64,000 nt of DNA from Haemaphysalis longicornis (lineage: Eukaryota > Arthropoda > Arachnida > Ixodida > Ixodidae), in NCBI GenBank assembly GCA_013339765.2, contig CM023452.1, positions 154,794,806-154,858,805 on the forward strand. Direction: 5' to 3'. How positions within the stretch are numbered: position 1 is the stretch's first letter; each line of letters opens with the position of its first letter. Positions 19,165 through 30,651 of the stretch are shown here, piece by piece. The translations under genes were made by a program, and so were the position numbers. The notes under the pieces are model-generated. The model ran no database searches. It saw only the letters and a program-made list of their open reading frames with translations, and had not been told where the DNA came from.

Positions 19165-20928
19165 GGTAATGGCTGTCGATGTTTCCCTGCTCTTCAATCG
19201 CCCCTGCTCTTCAATCTGGCCCTCCTGCCCCTGCCCGATCTACTCAAGCAAATCGAAGGCGTAGACCACGCGTTATACGCCGACGACATTACGGTGTGGA
19301 CGGCCCGTGCCGGGTCCGATGCCTGGGTGGAGGAAGCCTTGCAGCGGGCGGCAACGACCGTGCACGAGTACGCCAAGTCGTGCGGACTGAGCTGCGCTCC
19401 CCAGGAATCGGAGCTGCTCATGATCCAACCGGGGAAACCTAAGAAGGAGCCGCTGCCGAACGTGACGATCACCATAGACGGAACGGCCATCAAGCCAACT
19501 CAGCAGATTCGGATTCTCGGCCTACTACTTCAGAGCGACGGGAAGGCACACGCCGCCGTCACAAAGATCAAGACTACTCCGAACAGATACTCAGTACGAT
19601 TCGGACGGTGTCTAACAGAAACCGAGGCCTGAAAGAGGACGATGCCATGCGCCTGGTACGCGCGTTCGTCGTGTTGCGGGTTACCTACTCCGCCCCGTAT
19701 TTCCAGCTGACGAAGGCGAATAGGGACACCCTAAACACGATGCTTCGCAAGCAACGAAGCAAGCACTCGGCATTCCCATATACTCGTCCACGCAAAGACT
19801 GCTAGACATGGGCGCCCACAACACGGTGAAGGAGCTTATCTAAGCCCACCTTTCGAATCAGAGAACCCGGCTCAGTCACACGGAGCACGAACGAGCCTTC
19901 CTACGCAAGATAGGGTGGCAGATCGAGCCAGTACCCATCAAGGCAGCCCTTCCGGAAGACTGGAGGACGAGCATTCAGACAAAACCCCTTCCCAGGAACA
20001 TGACGCCGGGCAAGGACGACGAGAGGCGCACCGCGCGGGCAAAAGCAATGGCCCGGAAGCTGGAAGAGAACCCCAGGGTCCTCTACGTGGACGCCTCGCT
20101 CCGAAAACACAGCGACCGTGCAGCGGCGGTAGTTACGTCCAGAGACCGGCTGATTGTCAGCGTGTCCCTGAAGACAACAGACCCCGCAGTTGCTGAGGAA
20201 GTGGCCGTGGCCCTGGCACTCGCACAGCCGTGCGTGGACACTGTGGTCACCGACTCAAAGACAGCGTACGGAAGCTTCCGCAGGGGGGTAATCTCCTCCG
20301 CGGCCCGAGCCATTCTATCCAAGTGCAAGCCACCGGGAAGAGCCATAGAGCTCGTGTGGGTCCCGGCTCACTCGCGGGTAGCAGGCCGCGAGTGAGCCGA
20401 CTACTATTCCCGTGAAATGTCAATCCGGGCCCAGCACGAGCCGGAAGAGCTACCGCACCCGGTTAGCAGCTATCGGGACATTACCCGGATGTACCGAGAG
20501 GAGAGGTGCAGACTGCCGGAACCGCACCCCAAACTGCCTAGGCAACAACAGACGATCCTGCGTCGAGCGCAGGCGGGATCGCTTGCGCATCCCGTACTGA
20601 TGAACCGCATGCACCCTGCGGAACACGATACGCTCTGTCCGTTTTGCAAAAGAGAGAGGGGCACCCTGCCGCACATCTTGGCAGAGTGCACAGAACTCAA
20701 GACCCCCCCTCCTTCCCTTCCCCACAACACCCCCAATCCCCAACCCCTTGAGCGATGGGAGACCTTGTTGACCAGCCCCGCCCCGCCGACTCAGCTCGCA
20801 CTGACAGACAGTGGCCAGGAGCTGCTGGGAACATATGGGTCCCGTAACTAGGGAACCACCCCGTCTGGTGCCAGCGTGCACCACCGATTTCTTTTTGTGC
20901 TCAGTAAAAGTTGATTCCTCTTTCCCTC
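19165..20928 (+). mobile_element. R1/I-type LINE, 5'-truncated copy (RT palm to 3' end)
   Basis: Translation in order: the RT palm with ALYADDITVW (YADD box intact, about 19275-19300), RT thumb in a shifted frame near 19610-19740, RNase H from about 20075 (D in LYVDASLRKH, E in AEEVAVALAL, D in VVTDSKTAY, then VWVPAHSRVAG), an in-frame stop at 20394, and a C-terminal zinc-binding segment with CPFCKRERGTLPHILAEC (20638-20690). The 3' end has a CAGTAAAAGTT-like signal and a pyrimidine tail near 20903-20928. It is probably the same clade as the plus-strand LINE at 30652-32045. Not active. Confidence 0.8.
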
Positions 20929-21619
20929 ATGACATGACATTAGGACTATGTATGTCGCGCTGTCGCACGCCTGCGACACCTCTTCTTCCCTTTCCTTCAA
21001 ATTAACCTTCAGCGGTGGGGCTGTAACTGAGCTGACCCAAAGCTTAGCAGAAAGCGTTGTAATTTTGCTACACTTCGCTCACAATAATCATCACCGTCAG
21101 AGCAGGGCGCATGCGCGTTACAGACGCCATCAGTGAGAACACTAAAGCTTCGCTTGAATATCACGACATCGTTGTGCGACATTGTAGAATTGCAGCCCGG
21201 TTTTCAGTGCAGCTTTTATACTGCGATCAGCCACTTCCAAAATTTAACAAACGGCCCCAGCCTCTCTAAAAAACTGCAAGTGCCCTGTAAATCGTGCCCG
21301 GGCGCAGTGTCCGCACATGCAAGCACTTCCTACCAACTATGACGCAGTGTGCGCCGCTGTTTGTGGCACGGGGCATGTCGAGCGGGATGATGCTTTACTC
21401 TACACGTGTCCAGAGTTGCAGCCTGCACTCTTTTTTCTCGTGCTTACTGCAGAACTGAAAATTTGGATACCAGAAAGGGAGATGACGGAAATCTAGGGCA
21501 ATTACCCACAATATTCCTAGTTAACTGATCAACGTACAACCCTGCTCTCAAATCACCTCTAATATCACACACGATGGCTGCGTGTATGAACTCAGTGCCG
21601 CACATAGTTATTCCAAAAC
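20929..21619. other. No gene seen
   Basis: Only short unsupported frames and no repeat structure recognised. Confidence 0.3.
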
Positions 21620-22315
21620 ACCAGGGAATACATTCTTTTTATTTGCGATAGAATTCCCGTTGGCACAAAAATAACCTATTTACAAATAGAGATGGACACC
21701 CTTTTCCCGGAGGAAGGCAAGAAGGGGGAGGTGGTGGGGTGCCCAGAGCCACCGCTGGAGTAAAACCTCATCCCATCGAGCAAGTCTACTGGGGAGGTCC
21801 ATTTCACACTGTTGGATGAGGGCACGTGTAGCGCGACGCAGATCATCCTTCCGTTGGAGATAGTTTTCTAGTGGACCGGTTGTTAGCATTGGCAGCGGCC
21901 GCGGAATGGCCGCAGTGTGACAAGCCCTATCCGCTGCGATGTGAACCGGGAGCGTGTTTCGCCGAACCTACAACAGCCGGAGAGGGCAGGGGTTCGAGTC
22001 TAGCAGGGTGTGGATATCCCTTGAAATGGTGCAATTGTTGGCTACTCCGCGTAAGTCCCGTATCACCACCGTAGAGTCCATGTAAAGATGCAGGATGGAG
22101 CGCACTGGGGCGCGCTGTAAAGCCGGCGTAGGGCCATCCCGGATGTCTGTGAGCTCCGCTAGTAGAGATGGCAGGGTTTGGTAGAGGCTTGGTTTGGTAG
22201 ACGGTTTGGTAGAGGCAAATTTTCGAGTCGTCTGGGCAGATGGGACACTGCATCACAGTTGCTAAAACGGCATCATGGGCCCCAGCGTCCACGAAGGCCT
22301 CTAGCACCTCGTACT
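21620..22315 (-). mobile_element. LINE 3' fragment with decayed RNase H
   Basis: Minus strand, shifted frames: a PALQRAPVRSILHLYMDSTV segment and the RNase H-like HIAADRACHTAA (last acidic position), then a terminal frame 21680-21889 ending shortly before an AATAAAAAG signal (complement of about 21637-21645). Stops interrupt all three parts. Family uncertain; the layout resembles the RNase-H LINEs elsewhere in the window. Confidence 0.5.
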
Positions 22316-22360
22316 GGCACCTCTACTGGCGCCTCTACGTGGCGCCTCTAACACCTCATA
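22157..22360. repeat. Two short imperfect tandem arrays
   Basis: A TTTGGTAGAGG-like unit occurs three to four times at 22176-22217, and a CCTCTA(G/C)-based unit of about 12-18 bases four times at 22299-22351. Both lie within or beside the decayed LINE. Confidence 0.5.
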
Positions 22361-22697
22361 AATGTAGCGGCTGTTATACGCCTTAAAGCTCTTAATCCCT
22401 TAAAAATTATCGTTTCCGTGGTTATAACTTAAGGAAGTCCCGGAATTATTAATGTTTCGCAACTAACTAGAAACTCAAACTGATTTTCAGACTAAATTTC
22501 GACCGAACGTGACCTGCTGTGCGGCCGACATCCCCAGCCGTACATATTGCTGTCCCCATAGCCGCCGCGACTTTTGAAGAATATAGTTATACTGACCGAC
22601 TCCCAAGCTGCATGCCGCAATTTTATTCCAATCGGACGAATAATCCTACCAGCATTGGCTAATCTAAAACCAGTTAAATAACTTTCAGAACTACAAA
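22361..22697. other. No gene seen
   Basis: AT-rich, no motif recognised. Confidence 0.3.
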
Positions 22698-23333
22698 TTG
22701 TCCGGTAACTTGGTCCTCAAAGTAATTGAGTTTACGCACGCTGCTGAGGGAGATAACCTACAATCTGAAGACATCCTGAAGGTCCCACCCTTGCGAAAAT
22801 ATGCCAAAATGCTCTCCCTGTTCGGCAGGAGCGCCCAGAACCTCACCCACACCTATCTAGAACAAAAGCTACCATATTTCGACGATTACGATCAAACTCT
22901 TTCCCCGCAATACCCTACTTACACTAACCCTACTGCATGCAATGTACCCCAACCTCTAACCCGCGTCTTGTAAACACTTCCCCTACCCTGGCTCCCTATA
23001 CCATCTAGTATGGGGGTGTCTACAAACCCAGTCCCTCACTCCAAATCCCCAACCTACATACAACAGCGGGTGGCACAGCTGACCAGCTCCGACGTCTCCT
23101 CCCAGCGTAGCCTGTTGGACATTGGCCCGCTGGCCAGCGCGGCTACTGCATCCTGGACTAGCGGACCCCCCCTCACCTGCACCCCAACCCCGCAGGCGGA
23201 TGCCCAGACGTCAGCAGCTAAGGCCCGCCTTAGTAAAGTTAAATCCTCCCCTCCTCCCGAAGAAAAGGTGGTTTGGTGCTCTCGCAAATTCTTGCCCTTC
23301 TGCAGTGACCTTAGAAATATTCAGCACATTTAG
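22698..23333 (+). CDS. Two successive unassigned open frames
   Basis: Frames 22698-22973 (91 residues) and 23010-23333 (107 residues) follow each other on the plus strand. The first has ILKVPPLRKYAKMLSLFGR, and the second is Ser/Thr/Pro-rich. No domain is recognised. They could be the N-terminal part of a LINE ORF1 or noise; no start context or splice site decides. Confidence 0.25.
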
Positions 23334-24019
23334 CGCTAGAGTAACTGTCTGAAGAACCGTTTAAAGAATGCCGCTCGGAACTCCCTAGTTCGTGCTCACG
23401 ACTTGACAATTTTGCGTTCACGAACTTTTAAATCTTGCTACGCGAGCCCTGTACACCATTGCCATACTCTCTATAACATCTGTCGATACCTCCTGGCCAG
23501 AGATTCACCTAGATTCACCATGTTCATAGATTCACCATGTCCGTGGACCAGGAGAGGAAGAACAGGTTGTGCCTCTAGACTGCAGGTGCAGCTAGCACGT
23601 AGTAGAAGAATATAACGAAAACCTTTTCGAAGTTTTAATGACGCACATGTCAGTCTCTCTAGGCGCAATAAAATCTTTAGGGCGATTTATACATTGTAGA
23701 TCGCATGGTAGATGCGTGTGATTTTAGGTATGCTTAAAAATAACCGTGCTATCGGTTTAGTTTCACTGAAATAAAATATACGCAGTCGTAACAGCTGCCC
23801 ATGTGTGCCGCTCGAAAACGTTGGCTACACTCACGTGGCGTAATGAGGTGCTGAAACCGTTTATGTGTTGCCTGCCCGTGCCAAAAAAAAAAAAGAGAGA
23901 AAACATTGACAAAAGTTTCTTTTAAATTGGGATTGCCAGCATGTATTTGCAACATGTGTCTCTGCTTTCCTCGGTACATGCATCAAGACTAGTGGCATTT
24001 CATGCGCGTTTCGAGGCCG
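23334..24019. other. No gene seen
   Basis: Mixed AT-rich DNA with an A-run at 23882-23893. No coding or repeat signal recognised. Confidence 0.3.
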
Positions 24020-24025
24020 GTTCTT

Positions 24026-24735
24026 TCAATAAGGAACCCGATTTCTGCTAGCTTCAAGCGGTTCATTCGAGGAGCCGTCTTTTGAAATTTTCCAAATTTG
24101 GTTACAAGACTTAAAGGATAATTGCACGTCGTCTAAATAGATTGAGCAGGAAATTGATGGTGGCAATACTTTCCTGAGTGAATTCATTTTTACGATAAAC
24201 AGAGTGCAACTCAAAACTCCGCCTTGCGGCGTGCCATTTTCCTGAACATGAACCCTTGAGAGTGCACTTCTAACTCCAACACGAAAGGTTCTTTCAGACA
24301 AGTAGCTGAAAAGTGTGCTGAGCATGTTACCCGACATGCTGAAAGACTTCAGGTCGGTTAGGATGCCGTACCGCCACGCGGTATTGCACGCTTTTTCCAG
24401 ATCAAAGAATACCGTCATACAATATTGTTTGTGGAGGAAAGCATCTTGGATATACGACTCTAATGCAACGAGCTGATCGTTGGTAGATCGTCCCGCCCTA
24501 AAGCCTGCCTGGCAGCTCTCGAGAAGACCGTTGTACTCTAAGAAGTACACGAGTCTCCTGTTTATTGTCTTCTCGACAAGCTTGCACAGGCAGGTTGTCA
24601 AAGCAATGGGCCGGTAACTGGCAGGAGAGGAAGGGTCCTTCCCTTCTTTCAAAAAAGCCACTAGTATGGCCTCCCTCCAAGAGCATGGAATGTGCCCCGA
24701 AAGACATATTTTATTGTATAGACGTACAAGGGTTT
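24026..24735 (-). pseudogene. LINE A ORF2 reverse transcriptase core
   Basis: Open frame of 211 residues from 24661, and further upstream to 24735. Motifs in order: SYRPIALTTCLCKLVEKTI, QAGFRAGRSTNDQL, VFFDLEKAC (catalytic D of motif A), GTPQGGVLS and SIYLDDVQL (YxDD with Leu). The frame ends soon after, so the thumb, RNase H and 3' UTR are missing. Confidence 0.8.
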
Positions 24736-25747
24736 TGTAAGGTCCACTTATGAGTTAGCGGCCAGGTGCCCGGGCTGCGCGTGAGAACGCGCCGCTCTGT
24801 CTGGCGACGTAGCACTGCCGACACTGCGCTGCAACCACCGCTAATTCGTCGCGGCGTGCGCGGGAGACGGATTGTCTGGCCCTTCGCATTCCTCAAGGAT
24901 AATCCTCCATTGAGAGGGCAGACGGCGGCGCCGGATTCCAGGAACGCCTGCCGGACCCGCTGGGATTACCGGCGTGTCTCTATTGTTGTCGCGCCCTGGT
25001 CAGCATGACGCACTGTCGCCGTCTTTCGTTTTCGCCCCGCGGGGTCGCTCGAACTTGCTCGTCTACGAGCGTGCCGTTGACCCGAAGGTGGCGGCGCCTC
25101 AATGAATTTTCCGTGGCGTGCTGAGTGACAGCTGTCTACATGTATTTGGGCACGCCCATACGCGTGTACGAACGCTACAGGGGCGTTCCCGAGAGAGTGT
25201 GATGTCGAGGTTATATAAGACCCAACTTGGCCGTTGGAAATCGTTCTCGTCTGAGCGCTGAGCTGGCAGTTCCCGGCGAGACAAGGAGTCTCGACCGTTA
25301 ACGCTAGGTCGGGATTTGTGAGCCCCCTAGTCGAGGTTAAGATCGCGTCGGAGGTTTAGGGGGCAGCGCCGCCCCGGGCAACTAGACGGATCTTGCGGCG
25401 AGACAGAGTCTCGGCCGTGGTTTCTCGAGCGGTTTGTGTACGCTCCGAGAGTACGAGAGTTAGACGAAGTTGAGGAGCTCGAGTGATTTGTGCGCACTCG
25501 GAGCTAGCGTCTAGCTGAAGTTTGCAGTTTTTCTTTTATTATTCATGTACCCAGTTTTCCCACTGTAAATAGCTGCATATAAACCATTCGTCTCATTTAA
25601 TCAACCCCCACGCCTTGAGTTCGTCAATTGGACCGCCGCCTCCAAGAACTTCAACACCATCGCCCTGCCAGCCTCCTGCCAAATCAACCGGAGCCCGGGC
25701 GATTGGGTTCCTGATCGAAACCGGACTTCGGGGAAACGATCTTCACT
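24736..25747 (+). repeat. 5' LTR of the 3.73-kb element
   Basis: 1012 bp, beginning TGTAAGGTCC and ending GATCTTCACT. A TATA box, TATATAA at 25212-25218, probably drives transcription. Compared with the 3' LTR there are only scattered single-base indels and substitutions, several of them in short homopolymers. Confidence 0.85.
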
Positions 25748-25962
25748 GGCGCAGCCGACAGGATTTGGCAGAAGAAACCACCAGGCCACAACCAGGGGCA
25801 GCAAGCGGACGCAAGCCCGTCTTCATCGGCACCGGCCGAGCTCCGCGCGGAGTGGAGCGGCAGCGGCAACCAGCGCACGGGGCCAACGACGCAGCGTCCG
25901 ACCACCGGAGGTGCGGGTGAGTGGGATTTCTTGCGCTTCGTTGTGGCGGTGTAGGCTGAGTC

Positions 25963-26484
25963 TTGGGTAGCATGGTAGTCACGCGGAGCATGCTGGCGAA
26001 CATGGCGGCAGGAGGGGTGGTCCATGCGGAGTCCGAAACAATGATCATTAGGCGAATGGAGTTGGAGTTTCAAGAGCGAGAGGAGAAAAGAGCGCGCGAA
26101 TTCGAAGAACGCGAGAGAAAAGCAGCGCACGAATTCGAAGAACGCGAGAGAAAAGCAGCGCGAGAATTTAAAGAGCGCATGCAAAAGCTGAAGCTCGAAT
26201 CTGAAGAGCGGTTGCGGGGGTATGAGTTGGAGCTGGAGCGGAGAAGGCAGACGCCCTTGCGCTCGGACACCCGCGAGCAGAAACAATGGGGCACAGACCC
26301 AGCTAGTTGTATAGCGACCGCGAAGTTGAATGGTTCCGGCCAGTGTTTGGAAGTTGAACATTGCGATGACAAAGTAAGCAGCCGTGACTCCCTACACGAG
26401 GCTAGCATTTCCGCCGGTGTCGAACGCGTGGAGACGGACATTGGGATGAGGAGCGACGAAGTAAGCGCGTCCGGGATACCGTAG
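25963..26484 (+). CDS. Gag-like N-terminal protein with charged coiled coil
   Basis: 173 residues from one track start; the ATG at 25972 (MVVTRSMLANMAAGGVV) is a likelier start. Residues about 30-90 are almost entirely Glu/Arg/Lys in heptad-like spacing, with a 10-residue unit, EFEERERKAA, repeated in tandem (DNA 26098-26165), predicting a long single helix or coiled coil. N-terminal coiled coils of this kind occur in Gypsy-type Gag proteins of arthropods. Capsid and zinc-knuckle parts are absent. It ends at 26484 and may originally have been joined to the next frame. Confidence 0.55.
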   Translation: MGSMVVTRSMLANMAAGGVVHAESETMIIRRMELEFQEREEKRAREFEERERKAAHEFEERERKAAREFKERMQKLKLESEERLRGYELELERRRQTPLRSDTREQKQWGTDPASCIATAKLNGSGQCLEVEHCDDKVSSRDSLHEASISAGVERVETDIGMRSDEVSASGIP

Positions 26485-26498
26485 AGCGGTGTAATGAA

Positions 26499-27275
26499 GT
26501 GATGCTCGAACATGACGAGCAGCCTCGCAGGCAAAGTTTGGGAATGGAGCTGCAGCGCATGAGACAGAACCCTTCGAACAGGCCCAGTTACGCGCTGACA
26601 GCAAAGTTGAATGGGGGCAGCCCGTTTTTCAATTTGAAGCCGCGCGAGGACGAGATAAGCGGCCGTGGCTGCGCACGGGAAGCGAGCGGCTCAGCCGTGA
26701 ACAGCTGCATGGAAAGGGAGGCGAGCACGCGGAGTGTTCAAGCGAGCGCGTCCGGTATGGGAGCAGAGTCAAGGGGTAGCCCCGTTGTCGCGGGTGTAGA
26801 GCCGCCACCCGCTTTTGCACCGGGCACTGCGTTAATGCATGCTGAACTTGCTGGCACGGGCAGTGCCCAAATTCTAATCGGTGGAGTGGAGGAGACTGGA
26901 GTCGCGCAGGAAAGTCTTGGGGCCCGCCGCGCTCCCAATTACGCTCGTAAGTTGCACGAGAAAGCGAACTCCAGGTCGGGCGTTCAGGAGCTCGCCCAGA
27001 AGAGAAAGGAGATGGAAGACGAGAGGGCATGTGACGAGTCGGAGCGAAAAACAGATGGAGTTGACGATCAGACTGAGGAAAAGCAGGAGTTAAAGGCGGA
27101 TAAGGGAGCTGAGAAGGTAGACTGGGTTGAACATGTCGAAAATGGAAGAGGAAGTGAGAGAGAACGCGAAAAGACGGAGGATGAGGAGCTCAGAACGTTT
27201 GAAGAGGGTAGGAACGATGCGGTAGGTTGTGTCTGTAGTTTAGGCGAGAGGGAGTTGGATCAGCTGGAGAAATAG
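26499..27275 (+). CDS. Acidic unassigned protein of the 3.73-kb LTR element
   Basis: 258 residues opening 15 bases after the previous stop, in a different frame. It repeats the motif ALTAKLNGGSPFFNLKPRED seen in related form in the first frame (IATAKLNGSGQCLEVEHCDD), so the two frames contain a diverged internal repeat of about 60-80 residues. The C-terminal half (from about residue 155) is Glu/Lys/Arg-rich. No Pol domain. It may be a second Gag-like product or a continuation after a frameshift. Confidence 0.5.
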   Translation: MMLEHDEQPRRQSLGMELQRMRQNPSNRPSYALTAKLNGGSPFFNLKPREDEISGRGCAREASGSAVNSCMEREASTRSVQASASGMGAESRGSPVVAGVEPPPAFAPGTALMHAELAGTGSAQILIGGVEETGVAQESLGARRAPNYARKLHEKANSRSGVQELAQKRKEMEDERACDESERKTDGVDDQTEEKQELKADKGAEKVDWVEHVENGRGSEREREKTEDEELRTFEEGRNDAVGCVCSLGERELDQLEK

Positions 27276-27449
27276 AAGGGGGCTCATTTGTGGTTATACC
27301 TAGCTCCTTCCACGTGTTTTTGTTTGTTTGTTTGTTTGTTTGTTTATCCCGCTGTTATTGCGGAAGGAGAGTTGAAACGAGTGGCCCTTTTAAATTCTTT
27401 TCGGATTGACTGAACCAAGAGGTCCAGTAACCCTCTTAAAGGGGGGAGT

Positions 27450-28462
27450 TGTAAGGTCCACTTATGAGTTAGCGGCCAGGTGCCCGGGCTGCGCGTGAGA
27501 ACGCGCCGCTCTGCTATGGCGACGTAGCACGCCGACACTGCCGCTGCAACCACCGCTAATTCGTCGCGGCGTGCGCGGGAGACGGATTGTCTGGCCCTTC
27601 GCATTCCTCAAGGATATCTCCATTGAGAGGGCAGACGGCGGCGCCGGATTCCAGGAACGCCTGCCGGACCCGCTGGGATTACCGGGCGTGTCTTATTGTT
27701 GTCGCGCCCTGGTCAGCATTGGACGCACTGTCGCCGTCTTTCGTTTTCGCCCCGCGGGGTCGCTCGAACTTGCTCGTCTACGAGCGTGCCGTTGACCCGA
27801 AGGTGGCGGCGCCTCAATGAATTTTCCGTGGCGTGCTGAGTGACAGCTGTCTACATGTATTTTGGCACGCCCATACGCGTGTCCCGAACGCTACAGGGCG
27901 TTCCCGAGAGAGTGTGATGTCGAGGTTATATAAGACCCAACTTGGCCGTTGGAAATCGTTCTCGTCTGAGCGCTGAGCTGGCAGTTCCCGGCGAGACAAG
28001 GAGTCTCGACCGTTAACGCTAGGTCGGGATTTGTGAGCCCCCTAGTCGAGGTTAAGATCGCGTCGGAGGTTTAGGGGGCAGCGCCGCCCCGGGCAACTAG
28101 ACGGATCTTGCGGCAAGACAGAGTCTCGGCCGTCGGTTTCTCGAGCGGTTTGTGTACGCTCGAGAGTACGAGAGTTAGACGAAGTTGAGGAGCTCGAGTG
28201 ATTTGTGCGCACTCGGAGCTAGCGTCTAGCTGAAGTTTGCAGTTTTTCTTTTATTATTCATGTACCCAGTTTTCCCACTGTAAATAGCTGCATATAAACC
28301 ATTCGTCTCATTTAATCAACCCAACGCCTTGAGTTCGTCAATTGGACCGCCGCCTCCAAGAACTTCAACACCATCGCCCTGCCAGCCTCCTGCCAAATCA
28401 ACCGGAGCCCGGGCGATTGGGTTCCTGATCGAAACCGGACTTCGGGGGAAACGATCTTCACT
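27450..28462 (+). repeat. 3' LTR of the 3.73-kb element
   Basis: 1013 bp; TATATAA at 27927-27933 matches the 5' LTR. Followed directly by the second GGTTT target copy and then by LINE A sequence. Confidence 0.85.
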
Positions 28463-28465
28463 GGT

Positions 28466-29290
28466 TTCAAGGGTGTCTGAGTGTAGGTGTTGTATCATGG
28501 TGTATGTAATTTTGTCCGCACATGGAGCTGAGGGCTTACATGCGGTCAGGGCTGCCTTCAGCTTATGAATTGAAAAAGGAGAATTGTAACCAGGTTTTGA
28601 CCTGTTATTTTCATGTAGGGACTTCTTTTCACAGGTATTTTTATGTTTCAGGAAAGTGTTTGTGTAGTGTGTAGAGCTGGAAACGTGTTGGAAGTGTTGT
28701 GCAAGTGCGTTAGCCTGGTCTTCAAGTGTGTCCCCTGTTGTGCTGACCAGGGGCAGGCTATGTGTATGTTGTCCTTTAAGTTTACATATTCTTGTCTATA
28801 CCTTGTGTGTGTCTGTGAATGAGTTAATGGATGTAAGGAGGGTTCGCCAACTCTCTCTCTCTCTCTTGTATTGCCTCACGGCGCACACGCTTACCAAATG
28901 CTTTCGCCCTTTTAAATGATACAAGGTTATTGTGTGTGGGGTTTCGACTGAGAATACCCCTCGCCTTATTATGGGCCTCCCGCGCTTGCCTATAGTCCTC
29001 ATTCCCCCACAGCCTCCTCTGATTGCGGGGGACACCAGAGGCGTGGGGAATAGACTTTTCGGCGGCGTCGAGGATGTGCGCCGTGAGGAGTTGGGTGGCT
29101 TCTTCAATGTTCAGGTGTCCAATAGATCTGTGGTGTAGTTTAGATGTTTCTGTGAACGAACTCAAGTTTGATTTTGATTTCATAAACCTGTTATGGGAAG
29201 ATGGACTGCTTGGGCCTCTAACTATATAAGTTAGTGAAGTTGTGAAGTGGTCACTACTATATGGGTCCGTGCCCACGCCCCACTGAAGAC
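28466..29290 (-). pseudogene. LINE A ORF2: endonuclease end, linker and RT start
   Basis: The frame 28824-29276 begins with YSSDHFTTS (the endonuclease SDH motif) and continues through a basic linker (KRAKAFGKRVRREAIQ). Shifted frames carry it to 28466, ending MIQHLHSDTLE. The reading continues across the LTR element at 24735 as TLVRLYNKI, showing that the LTR element inserted into a continuous ORF2. Confidence 0.7.
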
Positions 29291-29475
29291 ATGTAAAGAG
29301 AACAGCGGAACCAATTGCTATGTCAAGATGTGAGTATGTATTGTGTCCTGTGTTATGGTATATAGGCTGTTTTTTGTTGTAAAGGCATGCTCCAGAGGAT
29401 ATAAGATACTTCTTTATCAGGCGACCTCGGGCATCCGTTCTGGACGAGCCTCAAAGTGAGTTGTGGGCATTAAGG

Positions 29476-29880
29476 TCACCTGTGAGGATGTATGGTTCGG
29501 GTAGCTGGCCAACCAGTGCCTCGAAATCGGGTGCTCAGAAGTGCAAAATCAGGAGAGGTGAAAATGGAGCATACTGTTATCGACCTATTAAATATTATCG
29601 TACGGATTGCTACAGCCTCAAGGACAGTGTTTAAAGACAGAGGGTGGCATGCTAATGATTTTCGGGCGACAATGGCCACACCGCCCGAAGTGTGTGTGCA
29701 GCCAACCATGTCCTTTCTTAATACTATGTACCCATTTAAGAAATTTGTTTGTTTGGAATTGAGGTGTGTTTCTTGGAAACACATGACACTTGGCTGATTG
29801 GCATGCAACATCTCATACACATCGTCAAGATTTTTAAGGAGGCCTCTGCAGTTCCATTGAATGATGTTTTCTGTTCCCAT
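29476..29880 (-). pseudogene. LINE A ORF2 endonuclease domain
   Basis: The AP-endonuclease-like domain nicks target DNA. From the ATG at 29880: IIQWNCRGLLKNLDD, then PSVMCFQETHL with the catalytic ET pair at about residues 37-38, then GGVAIVARKSL. The domain is interrupted by a frameshift near 29510, and the remainder (GSDH-like SSDHFTTS) appears in the frame 28824-29276. Confidence 0.75.
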
Positions 29881-30001
29881 TATTTATATTTAAGAATGAC
29901 TGGAGTGTGTGTGTTCTTGTGTCGTATTTCGGGGCTCTTACTCTGGGATTGGGCTTTTTGGGCATTTCTGTTGGCTTTGACGTCGGAGGCCGCTCCTTGC
30001 G

Positions 30002-30650
30002 CTACGTTGCAGGCAGGAATGGCCCAACGCCCCTCTCCTCGTCAAATGTCAGAGAGGTGCCCGACGGGCCAGGCACCCTGGACTTGGACCCCCTTCGGGG
30101 ACCCTTCGTTTGAGCCGCCACCGCCGAGGGCGTCGGGGGCGCCAAAGGTGGCACAGGCGGAGCAGTGGCGGTGGGAGCCGATGCGGGGCCCCTGGTGTCC
30201 ATACCCACGGCACCCTCCAACGTACTGGAGGACGAGGAGGCAGTGGCGGGAGCGGCATCGGTCCTGACAGAGACGGTTGGCACCACAACCGCTGTTGCCC
30301 CAGCAAGCGGCGTGGTGGCGGGTTGGGCTGATTGAAGCAACCCAGTGGGGGGCTAGGAGGGTCCAGGTCAGACTCGCTGAACTGCGTCGCCGTAGAAACC
30401 ACACGCCGCTCCGCCCCCCGGGCGAGCGGCGTCCGCGTACCTTCCCAGGGGGAAAGAGGCGAACCTCTTTCGCGCCACTGGGAAGGAGATGTTATCAGTT
30501 TCCTTGATGTTTATGACCTTTTTGTCCATTTGAAAGTTTTCACATTTGCGGGAGTACGCTGCATGCGGCCCCCGCAGTTCACACAATTGAGAGTGTCGGA
30601 TGGGCAGTTGTCGCTAGGGTGATCATGCGTCACGCATTTTGCACAGGTCG
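30002..30650 (-). pseudogene. LINE A ORF1, C-terminal part with two zinc knuckles
   Basis: Minus strand: CAKCVTHDHPSDNC (CCHC), then CVNCGGPHAAYSRKC (CCHC) after a frameshift near 30560, then KEKD/ISFPVARKRF-type sequence and a Pro/Ala-rich tail to about 30002. Knuckle number and order match ORF1/gag-like proteins of I and Jockey elements. ORF2 starts about 120 bases downstream at 29880. Confidence 0.7.
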
Positions 30651-30651
30651 T

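Larger units (their letters stand above)
24736..28462 (+). mobile_element. Non-autonomous LTR retrotransposon, 3.73 kb, 1-kb LTRs
   Basis: Two near-identical direct repeats (24736-25747 and 27450-28462) enclose 1.7 kb. Immediately inside the left repeat lies a primer-binding-site-like GGCGCAGCCGACAGGATT (25748-25765), resembling the TGGCGCAGTCGG-type site of many arthropod Gypsy elements. Just before the right repeat is a polypurine tract AAAGGGGGGAG (27438-27448). GGTTT flanks both ends (24731-24735 and 28463-28467) as a 5-bp target duplication. The interior has only two coiled-coil/acidic frames and no protease, RT, RNase H or integrase, so it needs enzymes from a relative. Few LTR differences imply a recent insertion. 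Confidence 0.85.

Noticed and set aside
29476..30507. Several long plus-strand frames as host genes
   Set aside because: They are antisense to LINE A endonuclease and ORF1, which carry recognisable motifs on the minus strand.
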